A stretch of DNA of 7,898 nt, from assembly GCA_020442225.1 (NCBI GenBank), contig JAGRKR010000017.1, positions 1-7,898 on the forward strand, in the 5' to 3' direction. The notes beneath the pieces were generated by a model that was not told the origin of the DNA, ran no database searches, and saw only the letters and a list, made by a program, of their open reading frames with translations. Both the position numbers and the translations under genes were made by a program. Positions 1-6,519 of the stretch are shown here, piece after piece (the first letter of the stretch is position 1; every line of letters starts with the position of its first letter). This stretch comes from Hyphomicrobiaceae bacterium. Its GTDB lineage: Bacteria; Pseudomonadota; Alphaproteobacteria; Rhizobiales; Hyphomicrobiaceae.

Positions 1-534
1 GGCATCTGCGGATCGTGCGCGATGAACATCGACGGCACGAACACGCTCGCGTGCCTCAAGTCCATCGAGGACGTCTCGGGCGCGGTGAAGGTCTACCCGT
101 TGCCGCACATGGAGGTGGTCAAGGATCTCGTTCCGGACATGACCAACTTCTATGCCCAGCATCGCTCCATCGAACCCTGGCTGCAGACCGAGACGCCCAT
201 GCCGCCCAAGGAGTGGCGTCAGGCGCGCGAGGATCGCGAGAAGCTGGACGGCCTCTACGAGTGCATCATGTGCGCCTGCTGCTCGGCATCCTGCCCGAGC
301 TACTGGTGGAACTCGGACCGCTACCTCGGACCGGCCGCCCTGCTCCAGGCCTACCGCTGGGTCGTCGATTCCCGTGACGAGGCGACGGGGGAGCGATTGG
401 ACCAGCTCGAGGACCCGTTCAGACTCTATCGCTGCCACACGATCCTGAACTGCGCCAAGGCGTGCCCCAAGGGACTGAGCCCCGCCAAGGCCATCGCCGA
501 GCTCAAGAAGAAGATGGTCGAGCGCCGCGTCTGA
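1..534 (+). CDS. sdhB: Succinate dehydrogenase iron-sulfur subunit, 3' part (5' end outside window)
   Basis: This is the iron-sulfur electron-transfer subunit of respiratory complex II, which passes electrons from the flavoprotein SdhA to quinone at the inner membrane. The frame is open from base 1 and gives 177 residues. The family is usually about 260 residues, so roughly the first 80 are missing. The first visible residues, GICGSC, are the [2Fe-2S] loop (Cys3, Cys6, then Cys18); its first cysteine lies upstream of the window. The C-terminal ferredoxin-like domain has [12 protein letters not shown] at residues 88-99 and [14 protein letters not shown] at 145-158. By family alignment, Cys88, 91, 94 and 155 bind [4Fe-4S], and Cys98, 145 and 151 bind [3Fe-4S]. 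The Pro99, Ser100 and Trp103 positions match the quinone-site residues of E. coli SdhB. No cluster ligand is missing in the visible part. sdhB is normally the last gene of sdhCDAB, which fits the change of strand downstream. Confidence 0.97.
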   Translation, partial: GICGSCAMNIDGTNTLACLKSIEDVSGAVKVYPLPHMEVVKDLVPDMTNFYAQHRSIEPWLQTETPMPPKEWRQAREDREKLDGLYECIMCACCSASCPSYWWNSDRYLGPAALLQAYRWVVDSRDEATGERLDQLEDPFRLYRCHTILNCAKACPKGLSPAKAIAELKKKMVERRV

Positions 535-547
535 AGCGCCTCGCCCA

Positions 548-573
548 CGGTGGACGCAGGCCTGCGTCCACCG
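548..573. terminator. Perfect 26-nt palindrome between convergent sdhB and rhodanese genes, probable bidirectional terminator
   Basis: Two 13-nt arms, positions 548-560 and 561-573, are exact reverse complements with no spacer. The transcript would form a very stable GC-rich stem, with a few central bases opening as the loop. It starts 14 nt after the sdhB stop codon and lies 70 nt beyond the rhodanese stop on the other strand. That is the expected place for a shared transcription end. No U-tract follows on either strand, so it is not a textbook intrinsic terminator. It may instead be an mRNA 3'-end stabiliser or need Rho. Confidence 0.55.
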
Positions 574-642
574 CCATGTCGCGCATCGACCGTGCCGACC
601 GCCAAGTGCTCGGATCACGCTCGCGCGAAGCGGCCCAGGTCG

Positions 643-1032
643 TCAGACCCTGGGGTCGCTCTTCGTAACGATGCCGCCGGTCGCCGGATCGGTCGCGAGG
701 TACGGGAAGCCGGCGCGCTTCCAGCCCATCATGCCACCAGCCATGTGCGCCACGTCGCCGAACCCAGCGGCGAGGCATCGCTCCGAGACGCGCTTGGAGC
801 GAATCCCCGAGCCACAATGGAAAACGATTCGCTTGTCGGTCTGGGTCGGCAGGTGGCGCGTATCGAAGCTCGCCATGGGCGAGAGCAGTGCGCCTTTGAT
901 GTGCTCGAATGCGTATTCGACGGGCGTCCGGACGTCGATCAGCACGATCTCGTCGCGCTCGAACATCTCTCGCACCTCGTCCGGCGTGTAGGTGACGAGC
1001 GTACCGCCGCCAAGGCTCTCTCGCGTGCTCAT
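643..1032 (-). CDS. Single-domain rhodanese-like sulfurtransferase
   Basis: This is a 129-residue, one-domain rhodanese, which would move sulfane sulfur from a donor such as thiosulfate or persulfide to a thiol acceptor through a cysteine persulfide. The domain spans about residues 14-115. It shows the VLIDVRTPVEYAFEHIKGA block (CH2A region, residues 30-48) and the active-site loop CGSGIRS with the catalytic candidate Cys73. The Gly-Ser-Gly-Ile-Arg-Ser residues after it match the six-residue loop of sulfur-type rhodaneses rather than the longer arsenate/phosphatase-type loop. The segment around GDVAHMAGGMMGWKRAGFP is the usual C-terminal end of the fold. There is no signal peptide or membrane segment, so it is probably cytoplasmic. 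The ATG start is supported by an AGGAG ribosome site 8 nt upstream (complement of 1041-1045). It is convergent with sdhB and apparently monocistronic. The physiological acceptor cannot be told from the sequence. Confidence 0.9.
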   Translation of the reverse strand: MSTRESLGGGTLVTYTPDEVREMFERDEIVLIDVRTPVEYAFEHIKGALLSPMASFDTRHLPTQTDKRIVFHCGSGIRSKRVSERCLAAGFGDVAHMAGGMMGWKRAGFPYLATDPATGGIVTKSDPRV

Positions 1033-1073
1033 GGGTGGATCTCCTGCTTGCGGGCCAGAGTCTTCATGAGCGA

Positions 1074-1102
1074 TATATATCTACGCATTCGAATTTTTGA
1101 AA
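1074..1102 (-). promoter_or_regulatory. Candidate promoter of the rhodanese gene, with overlapping small palindromes
   Basis: On the minus strand, TTTCAA (complement of 1097-1102) and TATATA (complement of 1074-1079) are separated by 17 nt. They match the sigma-70 boxes at 3/6 and 4/6 positions. Transcription would begin near 1067, giving a leader of about 35 nt with the AGGAG site. This is one of the few AT-rich patches in GC-rich surroundings. Two perfect small palindromes sit in it: GATATATATC at 1072-1081 over the -10 box, and ATTCGAAT at 1087-1094 in the spacer. These could be operator half-sites, but that is inference. Confidence 0.4.
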
Positions 1103-1257
1103 GTCGTGCCAGCGACGCAGCTCGGCCGTCGCTCGGGCGCGAGCGGTCACGTCAGCGGAAATGAGAAGTCTCAAGGGACCCGGCGACTCGACCGGCAGGT
1201 GCGCGATACGGCGGACCGGCCAGGAACGCTCGATGGTCAGGGGGAGTGAGGGGAGTG

Positions 1258-1289
1258 GCGGGTCCGGGGAACCGCCCCGGACGACCCGC
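1258..1289 (-). terminator. GC-rich bulged hairpin downstream of the H1-like gene, possible terminator
   Basis: GCGGGT (1258-1263) pairs with ACCCGC (1284-1289), and CCGGGG (1264-1269) pairs with CCCCGG (1275-1280). The loop is AACCG, and a 3-nt bulge (1281-1283) lies on one arm. This gives 12 base pairs, almost all G-C. It lies about 105 nt past the H1-like stop, so it could end that transcript. There is no U-tract: the minus-strand continuation is C-rich. It may equally be an unrelated structured element. Confidence 0.3.
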
Positions 1290-1393
1290 GGCCTCTTGCC
1301 GTATCTGGTGAGATCGGCGCGACCGCGGGTGTCACGGAGAGTTGGCGCCGAGCTCGACACGCGATGGCGTCGAGTCGGCGAAGTAGAAAGGAG

Positions 1394-1636
1394 TTACTTC
1401 TTCTTGGCCTTGGCGGCCGGCTTCTTGGCAGGAGCCTTCTTCGCCGGAGCCTTCTTGGCAGGGGCCTTCTTCGCGGCAGCCTTCGTGCCGGTCTTCTTGG
1501 CCGGAGCCTTCTTCACGGCGGCCTTCTTGATCGCCGGCTTCTTGGCGGCGGCCTTCGTGCCAGTCTTCTTCGCCGGGGCCTTCTTGGCGGCCGGCTTTTT
1601 CACAGCAGCTTTGGTCTTCTTCGCGGTCTTAGCCAT
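1394..1636 (-). CDS. Histone H1-like lysine/alanine-rich DNA-binding protein
   Basis: The 80-residue product contains 32 lysines and otherwise mostly alanine and proline, with a few Thr, Gly, Val and Ile. It has no acidic, aromatic or cysteine residues. This composition and the AxAKK/APAKK repeats are those of the H1 C-terminal-tail-like nucleoid proteins found in many proteobacteria. It would bind DNA non-specifically by charge and is probably disordered. A 16-residue block (KKAPAKKTGTKAAAKK) occurs identically at residues 18-33 and 42-57, followed by three APAKK units at 58-72. I chose the ATG at 1636 because a purine-rich GAGAGAGAGAA tract lies just upstream. The frame extends 15 codons further to a GTG at 1681, but those residues (NWADTTLGNEREREM) are acidic and unlike the rest. 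It has no globular domain, so an exact role in chromosome compaction or regulation cannot be assigned. Confidence 0.85.
   Translation of the reverse strand: MAKTAKKTKAAVKKPAAKKAPAKKTGTKAAAKKPAIKKAAVKKAPAKKTGTKAAAKKAPAKKAPAKKAPAKKPAAKAKKK
1421..1465 (-). repeat. Three tandem 15-bp units encoding APAKK
   Basis: Positions 1421-1435, 1436-1450 and 1451-1465 are near-identical 15-bp units, differing at a few third-codon positions. Each encodes Ala-Pro-Ala-Lys-Lys in the H1-like gene. This is a minisatellite-like stretch and could change copy number by slippage without breaking the frame. Confidence 0.85.
1466..1585 (-). repeat. Two 48-bp direct repeats, 72-bp period, within the H1-like gene
   Basis: Positions 1538-1585 and 1466-1513 encode the same 16 residues, KKAPAKKTGTKAAAKK. 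The nucleotide copies differ at scattered synonymous sites. This is consistent with an old internal duplication of a 24-codon unit followed by silent drift under protein-level constraint. Confidence 0.8.
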
Positions 1637-1838
1637 TTCTCTCTCTCTTTCATTTCCCAGAGTGGTGTCTGCCCAATTCACGAATCACGCGTTTACCTGC
1701 AGTTACCATGACAGCAAGATCGTAAATCAGAAATTAACACGCGCCTCATGTTGAACTTACCTGTTGATATGATGCAGCACTGCAACGCTCACTGACCGCT
1801 CACGGCGTGGATGGCACACCGGACACGCTTTGAGGTTG
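1637..1838. promoter_or_regulatory. Divergent intergenic region driving the H1-like (-) and BtuF-like (+) genes
   Basis: These roughly 200 nt are noticeably richer in A/T than the coding regions, mainly at 1690-1775, and separate two divergent genes. On the plus strand an extended -10 element, TGATATGAT (1765-1773), matches TGnTATAAT well. No good -35 lies at the proper distance: TTGAAC at 1751-1756 is only 11 nt away. It would give a leader of about 60 nt for the BtuF-like gene. I could not pick a convincing promoter for the H1-like gene. The motif TTACC occurs three times, at 1693, 1703 and 1757, the first two being 10 bp apart. I do not recognise a cobalamin riboswitch here; the leader seems too short for one. 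Confidence 0.45.
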
Positions 1839-2801
1839 ATGGATTTCGCGATGACCAACGGAACCACACCGTCGTCTGCCACAGCGAAGCGCGTCGTCTC
1901 CCTCATCGCGAGCGCGACGGAGATCGTCGCGGCGCTCGGGCACGCGCATGCTCTCGTCGGTCGCAGTCACGAGTGCGATTTTCCACGCGACGTGGAGCGC
2001 CTGCCGGTCCTGACAGCGCCACGCTTCGAGGTGTCCGGCACGAGCGAAGAGATCGACGGCAAGGTGCGCGCTCTCGTCGACGGCGGCCTCTCCGTCTATC
2101 GCGTCGACGAGGAAGCACTGCGCGCGCTGCGGCCCGACGTCATCGTTACGCAGGATCATTGCGATGTCTGCGCGGTCAGCCTTTCCGACGTCGAGGCGGC
2201 GATCTGCGCGTGGACCGAAGCACCGGCGCGCATCGTCTCGCTCAAGCCGGACAGCCTTGCCGACGTCTACGCCGACATCGCCCGCGTCGCCGACGCTCTC
2301 GAAGCAATCACCGCGGGCAAGGCGCTGATCGCCGCGATGAAGGCGCGCTTTGCCGCGGTCGCTGCCCGCGTCATGTCGGCGAGGCGGCCGCGCGTCGCCT
2401 TCATCGAATGGTCGAAGCCGCTCATGGCCGGCGGCAACTGGATGCCAACGCTCATAGAGATTGCCGGAGGCGAAAATCTGCTCGGCAGCGCCGGGCGCCC
2501 ATCCGGCGTCACCACGTGGGACGCGCTCCGCGAGGCCGCCCCGGAGGTGATCGTCGTGGCGCCCTGCGGCTTCACGCTGGCCCAGACGGTAAGCGACGTG
2601 GCGCTGTTGCGCGCCTATCCCGGGTGGGGCGATCTGACGGCCGTACGGGCAGGCGAGGTCTACGCCTGCGACGGCAACAGCTACTTCAACCGGCCCGGAC
2701 CCCGACTCGCCGATTCCGCGGAGATCCTCGCCGAGATTCTGCATCCCGCCCTGGTGCCGCCCGCGCACGAAGGCACGGCCTGGCGGCGGCTCGCCTCGTG
2801 A
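1839..2801 (+). CDS. Cobalamin-binding protein-like (BtuF/periplasmic-binding fold) without signal peptide
   Basis: The 320-residue product resembles the substrate-binding proteins of vitamin B12/iron-siderophore ABC transporters (BtuF/FhuD type). The opening strand RVVSLIASATEIVAALG (from residue 18) is the family signature, with Ala in place of the usual Pro. VGRSHECDFP (about 40-49) and TQDHCDVCAVS (about 104-114) are typical of the BtuF-like subfamily often annotated as a cobalamin-binding protein. A second lobe begins around RVAFIEWSKPLMAGGNWMP (187-203). No hydrophobic signal peptide or lipobox precedes residue 18, so export is not evident. No permease or ATPase gene is nearby. The start is uncertain: the frame opens at TTG 1830, with ATGs at 1839 and 1851. 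GAGG at 1832-1835 is close to the first ATG and a weak GGA precedes the second. Binding of B12 is inferred from family resemblance only. Confidence 0.8.
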   Translation: MDFAMTNGTTPSSATAKRVVSLIASATEIVAALGHAHALVGRSHECDFPRDVERLPVLTAPRFEVSGTSEEIDGKVRALVDGGLSVYRVDEEALRALRPDVIVTQDHCDVCAVSLSDVEAAICAWTEAPARIVSLKPDSLADVYADIARVADALEAITAGKALIAAMKARFAAVAARVMSARRPRVAFIEWSKPLMAGGNWMPTLIEIAGGENLLGSAGRPSGVTTWDALREAAPEVIVVAPCGFTLAQTVSDVALLRAYPGWGDLTAVRAGEVYACDGNSYFNRPGPRLADSAEILAEILHPALVPPAHEGTAWRRLAS

Positions 2802-2817
2802 TGTCATCATTATGCCA

Positions 2818-2838
2818 TCGATTCCCGATAGGGATCGA
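2818..2838. terminator. Hairpin in the convergent gap between the BtuF-like gene and soxG, weak terminator candidate
   Basis: TCGATTCC (2818-2825) pairs with GGGATCGA (2831-2838) through 8 pairs, one of them G-T, around a CGATA loop. It begins 16 nt after the BtuF-like stop codon and lies about 90 nt beyond the soxG stop on the other strand. On the plus strand a short TTTT run follows at 2850-2853, too far for a classical terminator. A separate 8-bp inverted repeat, TGAGAGGT (2843-2850) and ACCTCTCA (2899-2906), could fold the remainder of the gap. Confidence 0.3.
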
Positions 2839-2924
2839 CGGGTGAGAGGTTTTCAGACCGGATGAGGCGCCTTGCCGGCACCGAGCACCTGGACTGCGAC
2901 CTCTCAATGAGTTTCAGAGGCCCG

Positions 2925-3530
2925 TCACGCCACGTCGGCGGCCACACCGTAGGGCTCGGCCGCCTTGATGACGAGGCTGGCCAGCCACTGGGCATACGAC
3001 CGAGGCAGGTAGAGGTCGAACGCGCAGGCTCCGCCGACGGAGCCGACCCGGTGCACCAGGATGCCCACCCGTCCGAGCGCCGTCGTGGCGAAAGCGCCAT
3101 CCGGAAACGCCAGCGGGTCCAGGTCGATCGTCAGAACCTCCGACAGCACGTCGGCCGCAGCCGCACCCGTCAGGCGAAGAATGGCGCGCGCATGGCCGAG
3201 CGGCACCAGCGCGCCGTGTTTCGAGAGTGAGTCCAGGAGCGCCTCGCCGAGATGGGCGGCTTCCGGCGCCGCCAGCCAGACCCGCCGCGGCCCCACGCGG
3301 AAGGCGGTCGTGCCGCCCGATCGCAGCGCCCGCCCTCCCGTCTCGGGCAACGCCACCCCTGCAATGCGCAGCAGATCGGCGCTCACGGCCTCGTCCGTGC
3401 CGGGCCAGAATGCGAGCTCCACGATCTGCTGGCCGGTCACCGTGCCCAGTGTGACTGTAGGGGTGGCCGCGGCCTCCCGTGTGGCCAGCGCGCGCAACAG
3501 CTCCGTCAACTCGTTCGCCGACTCAGGCAT
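2925..3530 (-). CDS. soxG: Sarcosine oxidase gamma subunit
   Basis: This is the small gamma subunit of heterotetrameric sarcosine oxidase, about 200 residues as in the family. The visible product has 201 residues. It resembles the GcvT/folate-binding fold but is a structural subunit that packs in the enzyme complex. Recognisable stretches are GGTTAFRVGPRRVWLAAP in the middle, RAILRLTGAAAADVLSEVLTIDLDPLAFPDGAFATTALGRVGILVHRV, and the end CAFDLYLPRSYAQWLASLVIKAAEPYGV. The ATG at 3530 overlaps the soxA stop by 8 nt and is preceded by GGGAG (complement of 3540-3544) at 9 nt, which supports this start over the longer frame to 3770 that runs inside soxA. It is the last gene of the operon; the next gene is convergent. 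Translation is probably coupled to soxA. Confidence 0.93.
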   Translation of the reverse strand: MPESANELTELLRALATREAAATPTVTLGTVTGQQIVELAFWPGTDEAVSADLLRIAGVALPETGGRALRSGGTTAFRVGPRRVWLAAPEAAHLGEALLDSLSKHGALVPLGHARAILRLTGAAAADVLSEVLTIDLDPLAFPDGAFATTALGRVGILVHRVGSVGGACAFDLYLPRSYAQWLASLVIKAAEPYGVAADVA

Positions 3531-6519
3531 GCAGGCGTGCTCCCGTGGGATCGTAGAACTTCGGCGACACCACCTCGCACCGCACCGTCTCGCCATGCAC
3601 GGGAGAGCAGGCATCGACCTGCCCGCCCATGCGCGCGCTGCCCCCCGCGACGAAGCCGAGCGCGATGTAGTGACCAAGGATCGGGCTGAAGGTCGTCGAG
3701 CTGACGTGGCCGAGGCCATGGCCCTCGTGCGGACCACCGGCCGGCTGCAGGATGGCGCCTTGGCGAACACGCTGACCGCGGTCTATCGGCACCAGGCCGA
3801 CCAGTGCGGGCCGCTCCGGAGCCATCAGGGCCTCGCGCCGCATCAGTGCCGAGCCGATGAAATGCCGCCCCGGCTTCGCCAGTCCCGCCAATCCGAGATC
3901 GCCGAGCGTCATGCGGCCGTCGATCTCGTTTCCAGCCACGTGTCCCTTCTCGATCCGCAGCGTGGCCATCGCTTCCGTTCCGTAGAGGGTGAGGCCATGA
4001 CGCCCGCCCGAACCCGCCAGCCGCCGCCATAGTGCCGCCGCGTAGCCTGACGGCACGAACAGCTCGTAGGCGCGCTCACCCGAGAAGGAAACGCGGTGCG
4101 CCCTCACCGGCAGGCCATCGATAACACCGTCGGCAAGGCCCATGTGGGGGAGGCCCGACAACCAGGCCGCTCTTGCGCCCGCCGCGTCCTGCAGGAGCGC
4201 CAACGCGCGAGGACCCGCCACCGCAATCGCCGCCCACTGGTCCGTGACCGAGGCGACATGAACCTTGAGATCCGGCCAGACCGTCGCCAGCAGGCCTTCG
4301 AGATGGCTCATGACCTTGCCGGCCTCGGCCGTGGTCGTCGTCACCAGGAAGTGAGCGTCGCCGAGCCGCGCGACCGTGCCGTCATCCAGAACCAGCCCAT
4401 CGTCGCGCAGCATCACACCGTAGCGGACACGGCCGACCTTGAGCGTGCTCATGGCATTGACGTAGATCCGGTCGAGAAAAGTGGCCGCGTCCGGTCCCTG
4501 CACGTCGATCTTGCCGAGCGTCGAGACATCGACCATGCCGACCGTCGTCCTGACCGCCAACGCCTCGCGCCGGTAGGCCTCGTCGATGGTCTCGCCCTTG
4601 AGCGGGTAATACCAGGGCCGCCGCCAATGCCCCGCATCCACGAACACCGCGCCGGCCGCCTCATGCAGCAAGTCGAGCGACGTTCGCCGCAGCGGCGTCG
4701 AATGCTGGCCGGTCTCGAGCCCCGCCAGCGCCCCGACCGATATCGGGGTGTAGGGCGGGCGATAGGTCGTCGTGCCGACATCGGCAATGGCGCGCTCCGT
4801 CACCGCCGCCAGATTGGCCAGACCGACGACGTTGGCCACCTTGCCCTGGTCCGTGCCCATGCCGAGCGTCGTGTAACGCTTCATGTGCTCCACGCTGACG
4901 TAGCCCTCGCGGGCCGCCAGCGCCACGTCGGACTGGGAGACATCGTTCTGAAGATCGATGAAGCGCTTTCGCCGCCGCCGGAAGCTCGGGGGTGGCGGCA
5001 CGTCCCACAGCGGCATCATGGCGGCTGGACTTTCGCTGGCGGCGAGATCGGCGGATACCCGTAGCCCCCCGGGATCGCCGCGCCCGCCAGCCGCGATCGC
5101 GGCGGCACGACCTTGTGCCAGTCCGTCGGCAATGACCTCAGTCGTCGACATCACACCCGTGACGGCGCCGGATGCCCAGGCGTCGCCGACCTGTCTCGCG
5201 GAGCAGAACGACGCGGCAGCATCGGACCAGACCGCCTTGCCCCCGAGCTGGCTCGTCAGATGCACTTGCGGATCGTAGCCGCCGGAGACGCACACCAAGT
5301 CGGCCGGCAACTCGAACCACACCGGCTGGGTGCCGCCGCGCGCAGCATCGTATCCCGCGACCAGCACCGATTGCACACCGGCGCGACCACGCGCCTCGGC
5401 GACGACATGGCCCGACAGAAGTCCCACGCCGGCGCGCTCCACCGCAGCCTTCATGGCGGACCCTGGTCCCGGTCGTGGATCGATGATGCTGACGGTGGCG
5501 CCCGCCGCGGCGAGATCGAGCGCCGCAGGATAGGCGTGATCGTTGGTGGTGAAGACCACGACGCGGCGACCGCAGAGGACGCCGTAGCGGTTGAGATAGG
5601 TGCGGGCGGCGGAGGCCAGCATGATGCCGGGCCGATCGTTGTCGCCGAACGGCACGTGTCGCTCCAGCGCGCCGGTCGCCACCACCGCGGCGCGGGAGCG
5701 CACGACGATGAACCGTTCGCCGGCCGCGGGCGACGCCTCGGGAGACGGGCGCTCGACCAGCCCGAAGACGCCGTGGTCATAGGCGCCGAACACCGTCGTC
5801 CGCTTGAGAACACGCACGGTGTCGAGCCCGGCGAGCTCCTGTTCCATCATGTCGACAAAAGAGGCCGCGGCGCTGCCTTCGCGATCCTCCAGCAGGCTGC
5901 CGCCGAGTTCGGGCTGCTGCTCGACCAGCAGAACCCGCACGCCCATGCGCCCGGCGGCGCAGGCTGCCGCAAGCCCGGCCGGACCGCCGCCGACAACGAG
6001 CACGTCCGTCGTGATGTTGCGCCGGCCGTAGCGGCGGCTGTCACTGCCCGTGCCCGACCGCCCCAGTCCGGCAGCGCGACGTATCCAGGGCTCGTAGGTC
6101 ATCCACGATTTCTTCGCCGGCCCCATGAAAGTCTTGTAGTAGAAGCCCGCGGCGAAAGCCGACTTGAACCAGTCGTTGACGCCCATGACGTCGAACGCCA
6201 GCGACGGCCAGCGGTTCTGGCTGTGCGCCACAAGCCCCTGCCGCAGCTCGATCATCGTCGCGCGAACATTGGCCTCGCCATCCACGCCCGTGCCGAGCGT
6301 GACGAGCGCGTTCGGCTCGTTGACGCCGTATGCGAACACCCCGCGCGGCCGATGCAGCTTGAAGCTGCGGCCGACGACCCGGACGCCATTGGCGAGCAGG
6401 GCCGAGGCGAGCGTGTCACCCGGGTGACCCAGATAGCTCTGCCCGTCGAACAGGAACGAGAGCGTGCGCGAGCGATCGATGCGTCCACCCTCGGGCAGGC
6501 GGTGGGAGCGGGCTGTCAT
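3523..6519 (-). CDS. soxA: Sarcosine oxidase alpha subunit
   Basis: This 998-residue protein is the large alpha subunit of the cytoplasmic heterotetrameric enzyme that converts sarcosine, oxygen and tetrahydrofolate to glycine, hydrogen peroxide and 5,10-methylene-THF. The N-terminal part (about 15-100) has the ferredoxin-like FDGQSYLGHPGDTLASALLANGV segment, which lacks cluster cysteines as in this family. A Rossmann NAD-binding region begins with VLVVGGGPAGLAAA (173-186) and the acidic strand end at Glu200. A linker with YVSVEHMKRYTTLGMGTDQGK (540-560) follows. From about 605 to the end lies a GcvT-type folate-binding domain (RPWYYPLKGETIDEAYRREALAVRTTVGMVDVS). Length matches the family at about 1000. 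The ATG at 6519 overlaps the soxD stop as ATGA. The frame stays open for 54 more codons but these lie inside soxD and look like out-of-frame sequence. GAGGGTG precedes the chosen start. Confidence 0.96.
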   Translation of the reverse strand: MTARSHRLPEGGRIDRSRTLSFLFDGQSYLGHPGDTLASALLANGVRVVGRSFKLHRPRGVFAYGVNEPNALVTLGTGVDGEANVRATMIELRQGLVAHSQNRWPSLAFDVMGVNDWFKSAFAAGFYYKTFMGPAKKSWMTYEPWIRRAAGLGRSGTGSDSRRYGRRNITTDVLVVGGGPAGLAAACAAGRMGVRVLLVEQQPELGGSLLEDREGSAAASFVDMMEQELAGLDTVRVLKRTTVFGAYDHGVFGLVERPSPEASPAAGERFIVVRSRAAVVATGALERHVPFGDNDRPGIMLASAARTYLNRYGVLCGRRVVVFTTNDHAYPAALDLAAAGATVSIIDPRPGPGSAMKAAVERAGVGLLSGHVVAEARGRAGVQSVLVAGYDAARGGTQPVWFELPADLVCVSGGYDPQVHLTSQLGGKAVWSDAAASFCSARQVGDAWASGAVTGVMSTTEVIADGLAQGRAAAIAAGGRGDPGGLRVSADLAASESPAAMMPLWDVPPPPSFRRRRKRFIDLQNDVSQSDVALAAREGYVSVEHMKRYTTLGMGTDQGKVANVVGLANLAAVTERAIADVGTTTYRPPYTPISVGALAGLETGQHSTPLRRTSLDLLHEAAGAVFVDAGHWRRPWYYPLKGETIDEAYRREALAVRTTVGMVDVSTLGKIDVQGPDAATFLDRIYVNAMSTLKVGRVRYGVMLRDDGLVLDDGTVARLGDAHFLVTTTTAEAGKVMSHLEGLLATVWPDLKVHVASVTDQWAAIAVAGPRALALLQDAAGARAAWLSGLPHMGLADGVIDGLPVRAHRVSFSGERAYELFVPSGYAAALWRRLAGSGGRHGLTLYGTEAMATLRIEKGHVAGNEIDGRMTLGDLGLAGLAKPGRHFIGSALMRREALMAPERPALVGLVPIDRGQRVRQGAILQPAGGPHEGHGLGHVSSTTFSPILGHYIALGFVAGGSARMGGQVDACSPVHGETVRCEVVSPKFYDPTGARLHA

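Larger units (their letters stand above)
1033..1393. other. Intergenic region between the rhodanese and H1-like genes
   Basis: I see no supported gene in these 361 nt. The left end holds the rhodanese ribosome site and candidate promoter. The middle (1258-1289) holds a strong imperfect hairpin. The short open frames on both strands here have no recognisable protein features; one of them only continues into an antisense reading of the H1-like gene. The right part would be the 3' untranslated region and terminator zone of the H1-like gene, which is read towards it. Confidence 0.6.

Noticed and set aside
1064..1360. A 98-codon minus-strand frame in the rhodanese/H1-like gap
   Set aside because: No recognisable motif, it overlaps the likely rhodanese promoter, and the codon pattern is not distinctive.
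1161..1754. A plus-strand frame with a hydrophobic alanine/phenylalanine-repeat segment resembling membrane helices
   Set aside because: The hydrophobic repeats are simply the antisense reading of lysine/alanine codons of the H1-like gene, and the flanks have no protein character.
1800..2810. A 336-codon open frame on the minus strand, antisense to the BtuF-like gene
   Set aside because: The plus-strand frame has clear family motifs; the antisense product has none and is Arg/Asp/Gly-rich.
1811..2845. A 344-codon open frame on the plus strand in another frame of the BtuF-like gene
   Set aside because: Extremely arginine-rich product typical of an out-of-frame reading; no motifs.
3531..3770. 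An 80-codon N-terminal extension of soxG
   Set aside because: It is inside soxA out of frame and Arg/Ser-rich; the ATG at 3530 gives the family length.
4096..5064. A 322-codon open frame on the plus strand, antisense to soxA
   Set aside because: Same GC-driven antisense artefact; low-complexity Arg/His-rich product and no supporting ribosome site or family resemblance.
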